From Clostridiales bacterium (lineage in GTDB: Bacteria > Bacillota > Clostridia > TANB77 > CAG-508): a stretch of 9,779 bases of DNA. Below the pieces are notes generated by a model. The model was not told the DNA's origin. It was given only the letters and a program-made list of their open reading frames with translations, and made no database searches. Location of the stretch: NCBI GenBank assembly GCA_003518755.1, contig DOYA01000167.1:1-9779 (forward strand), given 5' to 3'. Positions 1 through 6,435 of this stretch are shown here, one piece after another. The first letter of the stretch is position 1, and each line of letters begins with the position of its first letter. A program made the translations under genes and the position numbers.

Positions 1-1
1 A

Positions 2-1141
2 AAAAGACTTAAATGGCAAAGAAATCAAAAAATGTTTTCATATGGTTTGGTTGTATTGTATATATTTCTTTCATGTGTATTTTTAAAAAATTCAATAAAA
101 GCATCTGAAAAAGCTAAAACTATTACTCCATACAAAAAAACAATAAATGTTGAATATTTTAGAGAGATTCCAAGAAGCAATTCAACTCCAGCACAATCAG
201 TTATGATTTTAAAGAAATCATTAAATTTCTTTACATCACTAGAAATTGGTCAGATTTTTTCTGCTACACTCTTAGATTTAAGTCTAAAAAAATGCATAGA
301 GTTTGAAGTTTCACCAACAGATAAAAAAGATATTAAAATTAAAATTTTAAAAAAATATGAAGATAATTTAGAAACAAGTGAAAAATTAATTTTGGATTTT
401 ATTATTAATGTAGCTAAAGAACAAGATGTTATAACAGTAAAAGAACTTAGAAAATATATGAAAAAAGCACCTACAAAAATTTCAAAATTAAAAGAGAATA
501 TTGAAAAATCAAGTGCTAGTGAAATAACTAATATGAAACTGTATGATGAACAAAGAGCAAAAGAAAAATTAGAATATGAAACAAAATCAATAGCTTTTAT
601 TGTATTTATATTACTTGCTGTTGGAATGGGTAGTTTATGTTTATTAAATTATGTGTTATCACCAAAGATTGTTTTATATGGACTTTTAGCTATTGCAACA
701 ACAGGTACAATTAACTTGATTTTTGTTGGAAAAGTTGCAAAGAAATTACAGCCATTTACAGATGAAGGAATTAATGAATCTGAACAATGGAAAGGCTTAA
801 AAAAATTCATGGAAAACTTCTCTATGTTAGATAAAAGAGAAATTCCAGAATTAGCTTTATGGGAACATTATTTAGTTTATGCAACTGCATTTGGAATTGC
901 AGATAAAGTAATAAAACAATTAAAAATAGTATATAAGGATTTATATGATAATATGGATATGAATAATTATGGTTATATGTATTTAATGATGCATACAGAT
1001 TTTTCGTCTAATTTTTCACATGCTATAAGCTCTAGTTATTCATCTACATTATCATCTGGTTCTGGCTCTGGAGGAGGTTTCTCTGGAGGCGGAGGTGGCG
1101 GCCGGAGGAGGCCGGAGGCGGTGGCGGTAGATAGCCACTAA
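2..1141 (+). CDS. DUF2207-type predicted membrane protein, 5' end outside window, glycine-rich tail probably frameshifted
   Basis: This is the C-terminal part of a DUF2207-family membrane protein of unknown function. The frame is open from base 2, and the first ATG at 32 has no Shine-Dalgarno site and lies just before a membrane segment, so the true start is almost certainly upstream. Counting from that ATG, residues 4-18 form a membrane segment. It is followed by the family-like stretch REIPRSNSTPAQS and FSATLLDLSLKKCIEFE, typical of the cytoplasmic winged-helix-like region. Two membrane helices follow at about 186-207 and 212-233, then the segment around WKGLKKFMENF and ALWEHYLVYATAFGIADKV that is characteristic of the family. 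The end is rich in Ser and Gly, as in homologues, but finishes RRRPEAVAVDSH instead of poly-Gly. Removing one C from each of two GGCCGG sites (1102/1103 and 1112/1113) restores a poly-Gly-Arg tail ending at TAG 1132-1134. Family assignment is from recognised motifs, not a search. Confidence 0.8.
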   Translation, partial: KRLKWQRNQKMFSYGLVVLYIFLSCVFLKNSIKASEKAKTITPYKKTINVEYFREIPRSNSTPAQSVMILKKSLNFFTSLEIGQIFSATLLDLSLKKCIEFEVSPTDKKDIKIKILKKYEDNLETSEKLILDFIINVAKEQDVITVKELRKYMKKAPTKISKLKENIEKSSASEITNMKLYDEQRAKEKLEYETKSIAFIVFILLAVGMGSLCLLNYVLSPKIVLYGLLAIATTGTINLIFVGKVAKKLQPFTDEGINESEQWKGLKKFMENFSMLDKREIPELALWEHYLVYATAFGIADKVIKQLKIVYKDLYDNMDMNNYGYMYLMMHTDFSSNFSHAISSSYSSTLSSGSGSGGGFSGGGGGGRRRPEAVAVDSH

Positions 1142-1164
1142 AAATCAGAAATTGAGGAATAAAT

Positions 1165-2076
1165 ATGAATATAAAACTAACAAAAAATATAAATGAAGCA
1201 AATTGCATTACACATAGTGGAACTTTTCATGCAGATGAAATTTTTGCAACATTAATACTTTCAAAAATACTACCTGAAATTGTTTTAATACGTATTCCAG
1301 AATTGGTAGAAAAGCCTAATGAAAGTGTTTTAGTATATGATATTGGAGCAGGAAAATATGATCATCATCAACTAGGAGGAAATGGCCAAAGACCAAATGG
1401 CATAAAATATGCAGCATGTGGTCTAATCTGGAAAGAATTTGGAAAACAATTATTAGAAAAATTTAATGTTGAAGATATTGAATATACTTTTGACTATATT
1501 GATAAAAACTTTATCCAATTTATAGATTCAAATGATAATGGTCAACTTCCAAAACTACAAACAGATTATAGAAATGTACATATTGCATATATTATATGCA
1601 TATTTAATTCAAAATGGGATGAAGAAATAGATAATGATAATAATTTTATTAGAGCATTAGAATTTGCAAATAGTGTGTTTGACGAATTTTTAGCTGATAC
1701 AATTTCAAAAATGAAAGCAAAAAAAATTGTAGATAAGGCAATAGATGAATCTAAAAATGGAATAGTAATATTAGAAAAATATGTACCATGGAAAGATTTT
1801 ATAGTTAATTCAGAAAAAGAAAAGGCAAAAGAAATTAATTTTGTAGTATTTCCTTCAAAAAGAGGTGGATATAATGTATATGCGGTTCCAGTTGAGATTG
1901 GAAGCTTTGAAAATAGAAAGCTATTACCAGAAAGCTGGAGAGGAAAAAGAGATGAAGAATTACAAAATATAACAGGGGTAAAAGGTGCTCGATTTTGCCA
2001 TAATGCTGGGTTTATATGTAGCTGTGAAACTTTTGAAGATGCAATAATATTGGCCAATATGGCAAATGGCAGTTAA
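1165..2076 (+). CDS. MYG1 / UPF0160 family metal-dependent hydrolase
   Basis: A full-length (303 aa) member of the MYG1 (UPF0160) family, which is related to DHH-type metal-dependent phosphoesterases. Eukaryotic MYG1 is reported to be a 3'-5' RNA exonuclease; the substrate of bacterial members is uncertain. The N-terminal metal-binding motif THSGTFHADE is at residues 16-25 (H17, H22, D24), with the YD of VLVYDIG at 58-59 and DHHQ at 66-69. A further acidic motif, IDSNDNG, lies at 120-126. The C-terminal family block is also clear: VYAVPVE, then LPESWRGKRDEEL, then GARFCHNAGFICS. TGAGGAATAA precedes the ATG at normal spacing. The gene starts 23 bases after the DUF2207 gene, so the two may be cotranscribed. 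It ends before a separate promoter, so it probably does not belong functionally to the export operon downstream. Confidence 0.93.
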   Translation: MNIKLTKNINEANCITHSGTFHADEIFATLILSKILPEIVLIRIPELVEKPNESVLVYDIGAGKYDHHQLGGNGQRPNGIKYAACGLIWKEFGKQLLEKFNVEDIEYTFDYIDKNFIQFIDSNDNGQLPKLQTDYRNVHIAYIICIFNSKWDEEIDNDNNFIRALEFANSVFDEFLADTISKMKAKKIVDKAIDESKNGIVILEKYVPWKDFIVNSEKEKAKEINFVVFPSKRGGYNVYAVPVEIGSFENRKLLPESWRGKRDEELQNITGVKGARFCHNAGFICSCETFEDAIILANMANGS

Positions 2077-2093
2077 AAATTATTTTTTTAAAA

Positions 2094-2124
2094 TTGTTGC
2101 ATTTTAAATTTTATTTGGTATAAT
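2094..2124 (+). promoter_or_regulatory. Sigma-A-type promoter with extended -10 for the export operon
   Basis: The 90-base gap after the MYG1 gene contains TGGTATAAT, an extended -10 whose TATAAT lies at 2119-2124. A weaker -35, TTGCAT at 2097-2102, is 16 bases upstream; TTGTTG at 2094-2099 is the alternative with a 19-base spacer. Transcription would start near 2131, giving a short leader before the strong GGAGGA site at 2155-2160. No hairpin terminator was seen between the MYG1 stop and this promoter. Confidence 0.65.
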
Positions 2125-2166
2125 ATAGTCAGCAAATTATAGCTAATATTTTTTGGAGGAAGAAAA

Positions 2167-2667
2167 ATGAAGAAAACACTATTAAATATAGTAATAATCC
2201 TATATGTGATTGTAGCAATATTTACTACAATATGTTTATTAACTTATAATGAATATAAAGTATCAGTGTTTGGAGATAAAACATTTGTAATAATAGATAA
2301 GGATGATGAAAAATTACCATATAAAAAAGGTGATTTAGTAATTGCAAAGAAAAAAGGATATGAAAATGCAAAAGAAGGAGACAATGTGTTTTTCTATGAA
2401 AGCAATACTATAAAAATTGCAAAAATTGAAAAGAAAAACGATTTTGGAGATGCAGGAATTACTTTTACAATAGAAGGAAATTATCAAGTTGTAGCTGAAG
2501 ATGTAATAGGTACTTCAAACAATATAAAAGTAATTAGTAAAGCAGGTACTGTATTATCAGTATTAGAATCAAAATGGGGATTCTTATTCTTAATAGTATT
2601 TCCATCACTATTAGCATTTTTACATCAAATATACGAATTAATAATGGAAATATCAAATAAAGATTAA
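2167..2667 (+). CDS. Signal peptidase I (SipW/Sec11-type) fold protein, catalytically inactive
   Basis: A 166-residue membrane protein with the layout of an ER-type signal peptidase: an N-terminal membrane helix (about 5-27), a beta-rich extracellular domain, and a C-terminal helix (about 138-158). The recognisable skeleton includes KKGDLVIAKK (the usual GD-x-V strand after the Ser box), a later EGDNVFFYE strand, and AEDVIGT near the end (as in VxGKV). Aligned by eye with the active enzyme two genes downstream, the catalytic Ser position falls in the acidic stretch DKDDEK, the THRVV His box reads IAKIE, and the KGDAN Asp box reads EGNYQ. So Ser, His and Asp all appear lost. It is the first gene of the operon, with GGAGGA seven bases before the ATG. 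I infer a non-enzymatic role, such as a partner, chaperone or specificity subunit for the active peptidase. The fold assignment is by pattern only. Confidence 0.7.
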   Translation: MKKTLLNIVIILYVIVAIFTTICLLTYNEYKVSVFGDKTFVIIDKDDEKLPYKKGDLVIAKKKGYENAKEGDNVFFYESNTIKIAKIEKKNDFGDAGITFTIEGNYQVVAEDVIGTSNNIKVISKAGTVLSVLESKWGFLFLIVFPSLLAFLHQIYELIMEISNKD

Positions 2668-2684
2668 AATTAAAGGAATGAAAG

Positions 2685-3320
2685 ATGAAAAGAACCTATA
2701 TTATATTAGGTATAATAATGCTAATATTTACATTTTATCAGATTGCAACAAGTTATGCTAAATATATAGCTGAGGCAACAGCTGTAGTTGAAAAACAAGC
2801 TGGTGCATGGGCAATAAAAGTAAATGATACTGATATATCTAATAGTAATTCTGAAACAACTTTTAATGTAGACAATTTAATTTTTCCAGAAAGTGCATTT
2901 GTTGCAGAAAACAAATTAGCTCCAGGAGCTAATGGCTATTTTGAAATTATAATTGATTCTACAGGAAGTAGTGTAGCTGTAAGATATGATGTTACACTTG
3001 TTGTAGACAATTTAAATATAATAGATTCTATAAGATTTACAAAAGCATGTATAGTGGTTGATGGTGAAGAAATTGAAGAAGGTATTATTAAAACAGGAGA
3101 TAATACATATTCTGGAGTTATTAGCCTAGAAGATGTTACAAATGAAGTTCAAACAACATTAAGGTTTTATATTGGTTGGGAAGAACTTGAAAATGGACAA
3201 GGAGATATAGCAGATACAGAACTTGGTTTAATTAAAGATATTTCAACAAATATTCCTGTTGATGTAGTAATTACCCAGTATTTAGGTGAACCAATAGTAG
3301 CTATACAGGAGAATATATGA
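2685..3320 (+). CDS. Exported protein with SipW-cognate-like signal (TasA/camelysin-like), substrate 1
   Basis: A 211-residue exported protein. It has a short basic start (MKR), one hydrophobic helix at about 5-21, and the sequence TSYAKY at 22-27. It fits the class of signal sequence handled by SipW-type peptidases in TasA and camelysin relatives. A signal-peptidase -3/-1 site fits S23-Y-A25, giving cleavage between A25 and K26. The mature part is beta-strand rich, with the segment LAPGANGYFEIIIDSTGSS, a pattern common in TasA-like proteins where a 'PG' turn precedes a strand pair. There is no LPxTG motif or C-terminal anchor, so the product is probably secreted or polymerised rather than linked to the wall. 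AAGGA at 2673-2677 supports the start. Its TGA overlaps the ATG of the peptidase gene as ATGA, so the two are translationally coupled. The exact function (fibre subunit, protease-like camelysin or other) is unknown. Confidence 0.7.
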   Translation: MKRTYIILGIIMLIFTFYQIATSYAKYIAEATAVVEKQAGAWAIKVNDTDISNSNSETTFNVDNLIFPESAFVAENKLAPGANGYFEIIIDSTGSSVAVRYDVTLVVDNLNIIDSIRFTKACIVVDGEEIEEGIIKTGDNTYSGVISLEDVTNEVQTTLRFYIGWEELENGQGDIADTELGLIKDISTNIPVDVVITQYLGEPIVAIQENI

Positions 3321-3898
3321 AAATATTAAAAATAGTATCAAAAATTTTTTTTAGTGTGATTACTATAGTACTATTATTAGTAGTAGTTATGGTAGTATAT
3401 AATTTTTTTCAAATAAGTGTTTTAAATAAAAAGTATTCGAACCTGTTTGGATATACATTTTTTGAAGTCACTACTGGTAGTATGTCAAATACAATTGAGA
3501 TAAATGATGTTGTGATAGTTAAAATTACAAAAGATATAAAAATAGATGATATTATTACATATATAAATGATGATGTAATTATAACTCACAGGGTAGTAGA
3601 ACAAAATGATGAGCAAATTATCACTAAAGGAGATGCAAATAACGATTTAGATAAACCAATTCAAAGAGACATGGTATTAGGAAAAGTTGTAAAAACAATA
3701 CCAAGATTAGGTATTTGGTTTAAAGTGTTTACAGACATAAAAGTGATAATATCTATAATAATCACAATAATATTATTTGGATTAACTTTGTCTAGCAAAA
3801 GAGAAGGAAAACAAATGGAAAATAACTCTTTTTCTAAATTTATGAGAAAAAGGAGAGAAAAAAGAAATGAGGAGAGCAAGAAGAAAAAGACAAATTAG
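3317..3898 (+). CDS. sipW: SipW-type (ER/archaeal-type) signal peptidase I, active
   Basis: A 193-residue membrane serine peptidase that removes signal peptides at the outer face of the membrane. It is of the Sec11/SipW kind, which uses Ser-His-Asp rather than the Ser-Lys pair of ordinary bacterial LepB. The N-terminal helix is at about 8-30. The catalytic Ser is S55 in VTTGSMSNTI, His is H91 in ITHRVV, and the Asp box is KGDAND-like at 104-110 (D106, with D112 as a second conserved acid). The LGKVV strand follows at 121-125 and a second helix at about 141-158. The last 30 residues are a very basic cytoplasmic tail (RKRREKR... KKKK). AGGAG at 3307-3311 gives a good start. The gene overlaps its upstream neighbour by 4 bases and its downstream neighbour by 32. 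Flanked by three proteins with SipW-like signals, it is probably their dedicated processing enzyme. Confidence 0.9.
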   Translation: MKILKIVSKIFFSVITIVLLLVVVMVVYNFFQISVLNKKYSNLFGYTFFEVTTGSMSNTIEINDVVIVKITKDIKIDDIITYINDDVIITHRVVEQNDEQIITKGDANNDLDKPIQRDMVLGKVVKTIPRLGIWFKVFTDIKVIISIIITIILFGLTLSSKREGKQMENNSFSKFMRKRREKRNEESKKKKTN

Positions 3899-4439
3899 AT
3901 TGATGTATTTTAAATGTGTTTTTTATCTAATTATTTTGCTTTTGTCAATTAGTGTTTTAAGAAGTACAATTGCAAGATATAGGTCAAGTGCAAGATCTAA
4001 CGCTGATGTTAATCTCGCATATTATTTTTTTAAAGATGAAAGTATTTCTCAAGAGTTAAAGTTAGAAAGCATATTACCTAGAGAAGAGCCATATACATAT
4101 ACTTTTTCTGTGGCAAATAATGATGGAACAGATAGAACAGAAACAGCTATTGAGTATATTATACAAATAAAAACTACCACAAATTTGCCCTTAAATTTTA
4201 AGGTTTATAATCAAGAAGATATGACACATGATTTAGTAACTGGAGTTCAAACAGAACAAGATTCTGATGGTACATATTTTAAATATGTAAATGTACAAAA
4301 AGAGGAAATGGGATTTGCAGAGGATGAACAAAAGATATACACTCTTCAAGTAGAATTTCCTAAAGAATACAATAGAGCTGAATATGAAGGCATAATTGAA
4401 TATGTTGAAATTAAAATTAATTCAAGTCAAAAGATTTAA
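3867..4439 (+). CDS. Exported protein with SipW-cognate-like signal, substrate 2
   Basis: A 190-residue protein that I do not recognise as a named family. It has a strongly basic N-terminus (MRRARRKRQIR), a hydrophobic helix at about 14-31, then STIARY at 33-38. A -3/-1 cleavage site fits T34-I-A36 with R37 as the new N-terminus, the same layout as the other two exported proteins in the operon. The mature part (about 154 residues) appears beta-rich, with the segments PYTYTFSVANNDG, IEYIIQIKTTTNLPLNFKVY and a C-terminal IIEYVEIKIN strand. The pattern is TasA/camelysin-like: a short Ig-like sandwich with 'LPLNFKVY' resembling 'iplsykvy' segments. The start lies inside the 3' end of the peptidase gene (32-base overlap), preceded by AGGAG at 3851-3855, so translation is coupled. 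No wall-sorting signal is present. Confidence 0.65.
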   Translation: MRRARRKRQIRLMYFKCVFYLIILLLSISVLRSTIARYRSSARSNADVNLAYYFFKDESISQELKLESILPREEPYTYTFSVANNDGTDRTETAIEYIIQIKTTTNLPLNFKVYNQEDMTHDLVTGVQTEQDSDGTYFKYVNVQKEEMGFAEDEQKIYTLQVEFPKEYNRAEYEGIIEYVEIKINSSQKI

Positions 4440-4444
4440 AAATA

Positions 4445-5335
4445 ATGAGGAAAAATAGAGTGAGAAGAAGGATAAAAAGAAAAAATAGAAGAAGAACTAA
4501 AAGAATAAATCCTATTTTTGTATTGATATTATTTGTTGTTCTTATTTTTTTTACTCCAAAATTTGTTTCTACTGCTAGATATGTATATAATATAGTTCAT
4601 GAGTATTATTTATCTTCAAAAGATTTTTATTTCAGTAGTGATAAATTAAGTATTAATCATACAGAATATGAAATAACTAATAATTGGTCAGGTGCGGAAA
4701 CTTATTTAATAACAGTAAATATGAGTAGTAAAAAAAATGATATGGCATTTACAGAATCAGACATTTCATACAATATAACTTATACATGTTCAGAAAATAT
4801 TTCTTGTAGTTTAAACAAAACTTCAAGTACAATAATAGGAACAGGTAATAATGGTGTTAATGAAGATTCATTTACAATTAGTATTAATCCGGCAGGAGGA
4901 TCAGCTTTAAGTGAAGGAGAGCTAGCGTGGGTGGATATTGTAGCCACTTCAACATCTCCTTATTCACAAACTATTAGCGGTAAACTAATTTTAGAGGTTG
5001 GGTCATCAGATATTACTTATGAGATAATAGATACGGCCAATCAACCATATTTAACAGTTAATATTACAAATTCACAAAGTGTAGGAGCAAATGTGAAGCT
5101 TAGTTATAATCCGGAAACAGTATTATTAGATATGACTGGCAAATTTTATTTAAATTCAACAAACAATACAACACAACAAATAAACGGATTTGATTATCTA
5201 AATAGTGTAACTTCATTTGTTGAATCTTTAAGTACAACAACAGTTAAATTTTATAAAGTTGATTCAACACAAAATTATTCGTTTAATAGTATGTCCACTG
5301 GCACACCTGTGATTCTGTTATCACAAACACAGTAA
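4445..5335 (+). CDS. Exported protein with arginine-rich N-terminus and SipW-cognate-like signal, substrate 3
   Basis: A 296-residue exported protein of unknown family. Fourteen of the first twenty residues are Arg or Lys, followed by a hydrophobic helix at about 23-37 and then VSTARY at 41-46. Cleavage fits S42-T-A44, leaving R45-Y46 at the mature start as in the two related proteins. The mature part is rich in Ser, Thr and Asn and reads as repeated beta sandwiches: one around residues 58-185 (with two close cysteines, C115 and C121, that could form a small disulfide loop) and a second around 188-296 beginning SDITYEIIDTANQPYLTVNIT. No LPxTG or C-terminal helix is seen. Only five bases separate it from the previous stop, and no clear Shine-Dalgarno site precedes the ATG, so it probably relies on ribosomes terminating on the upstream gene. 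It is likely a larger surface or fibre component processed by the operon's SipW-type peptidase. Confidence 0.65.
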   Translation: MRKNRVRRRIKRKNRRRTKRINPIFVLILFVVLIFFTPKFVSTARYVYNIVHEYYLSSKDFYFSSDKLSINHTEYEITNNWSGAETYLITVNMSSKKNDMAFTESDISYNITYTCSENISCSLNKTSSTIIGTGNNGVNEDSFTISINPAGGSALSEGELAWVDIVATSTSPYSQTISGKLILEVGSSDITYEIIDTANQPYLTVNITNSQSVGANVKLSYNPETVLLDMTGKFYLNSTNNTTQQINGFDYLNSVTSFVESLSTTTVKFYKVDSTQNYSFNSMSTGTPVILLSQTQ

Positions 5336-5345
5336 AATAGGGGGA

Positions 5346-5379
5346 AGGTTGAAAAATAATTACAATTCTTTTCCAACCT
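5346..5379 (+). promoter_or_regulatory. Imperfect hairpin in the gap between the export genes and the ATPase module
   Basis: AGGTTG-AAAA (5346-5355) can pair with TTTT-C-CAACCT (5369-5379), giving a 10-bp stem with one bulged C and a 13-base loop. No U tract follows on either strand, so it does not look like a standard intrinsic terminator. It may be a processing or attenuation site, or have no role. No convincing promoter was seen in the 76-base gap. Confidence 0.3.
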
Positions 5380-5411
5380 AGTTTGTGCATTAGAAAGGAA
5401 TGTGATTAAAT

Positions 5412-6419
5412 ATGACTGCAAATTTGATGGATCAATATATCCAAAATACAAGAAATAATATAAAAGACTTTACAAAGATGTTCTTTGGAGAAGAATATAA
5501 TGAAGAAATATCAAATGAATATATTGATACATATATTGAATCTCGTATATATAATTTTGGAGAAGGGGAAGATAAATTTTTCTACATTAGAATTAATTCT
5601 AATTTGTCGATTAAGAAAAATGAATTACAAATGAGATTTCCTAAGATTGAAGAAAAAGTGCTTGATGATAATTTAAGAATATATCAATTTGTTTTTTATA
5701 TTGATGGTGTTAGACCAATTGCTGATTTACCTCAATTTTGCAAATTAGTATGTGATAAAAGAAATACACAATTTGAGTTAAAATCTGTTATAAATTTAGA
5801 AGAGAGATTATTAAAATTAATAAAAAGAGTAAATGAAGAAAAAGAAAGTTTCTTTAAAAAATATGAAACAGAGTATTTTTCATTAAATATTGAAAAATAT
5901 AAATTAATAGATAATACATATAAAGTTGATTTAAACTATGAATTCAAGATACCTTATATATATAGTGAAAAGGTTATAGAAGAAGTGTATAATGAAGGAG
6001 TTATTAATGAAGATAAATTGATGATAGAATATACTTTATTAACTCTTTTATGTATAAAAGATATAAATAAAGGGAAGTTTGACACAAAATATATTGTCAA
6101 TTTTGCAAGTAGTTTATATAAGAAAAAACAAAAATTAAAACAAACTTTAAAAATATTAGATAATGCAGTTGCACAAGATAAAGTGTTTTTAAAACTCAAT
6201 TATCATGATTTTGAAGAAAACAAAGAATTGATTTATGAATTAATGAAAGATGGTTTTAGATTTGCTATTATTATAGATGATATTTTTAATCCATCAATTA
6301 TGGAATTAAAGAAACTTAGTATTTTCAAGTATTTACTTATAGAAGAACAAAGTAAAAATTATGATGAAATCAAGAGATTAGAACAATATTTAAATAATAT
6401 AGTAATATACGAAGTATAA
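5412..6419 (+). CDS. Uncharacterised cytosolic protein with degenerate EAL-like C-terminal half
   Basis: A 335-residue protein without a signal peptide or membrane segment; I do not recognise its family. The N-terminal half (to about residue 145) is charged and mixed alpha/beta, with a central stretch YQFVFYIDGVRPIADLPQFCKLV. From about residue 175 onward the spacing recalls the second half of an EAL-domain phosphodiesterase. The features are a PYIYSEKVIEEV helix, an IVNFASSL strand-helix, VFLKLNYHDFEENKELIYELMKDG (like the 'leitE' strand and its following helix), then FRFAIIIDDIF (289-290 Asp-Asp, as in the ALDDFG motif) and a 'LKKLSIFKYLLIEE' segment. The EAL signature and the metal-binding residues are not evident, so cyclic-di-GMP hydrolysis is unlikely; binding or a pure scaffold is possible. 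AAAGGA at 5394-5399 lies 12 bases before the ATG. It starts the group that continues with the AAA+ gene 16 bases after its stop. Confidence 0.55.
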   Translation: MTANLMDQYIQNTRNNIKDFTKMFFGEEYNEEISNEYIDTYIESRIYNFGEGEDKFFYIRINSNLSIKKNELQMRFPKIEEKVLDDNLRIYQFVFYIDGVRPIADLPQFCKLVCDKRNTQFELKSVINLEERLLKLIKRVNEEKESFFKKYETEYFSLNIEKYKLIDNTYKVDLNYEFKIPYIYSEKVIEEVYNEGVINEDKLMIEYTLLTLLCIKDINKGKFDTKYIVNFASSLYKKKQKLKQTLKILDNAVAQDKVFLKLNYHDFEENKELIYELMKDGFRFAIIIDDIFNPSIMELKKLSIFKYLLIEEQSKNYDEIKRLEQYLNNIVIYEV

Positions 6420-6435
6420 GAAAAAGAGGTACAAA

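Noticed and set aside
1566..2057. Minus-strand open frame of 163 codons inside the MYG1 gene
   Set aside because: The plus-strand frame has strong family motifs throughout this span; the minus frame has no recognisable domain or ribosome site and is a shadow.
2685..5335. Sortase-anchored surface proteins
   Set aside because: None of the three exported proteins ends in LPxTG plus a hydrophobic helix and basic tail.
5346..5379. Intrinsic terminator after the third exported protein
   Set aside because: The hairpin has a bulge and a 13-base loop, and no U tract follows it, so a terminator call is not justified.
5954..6199. Minus-strand open frame within the 335-residue protein gene (similar ones at 3661-3879, 7241-7465, 8088-8348, 8329-8514 and 8778-9050)
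   Set aside because: All lie fully inside well-supported plus-strand genes and encode low-complexity Phe/Ser/Leu-rich products typical of AT-rich antisense frames.
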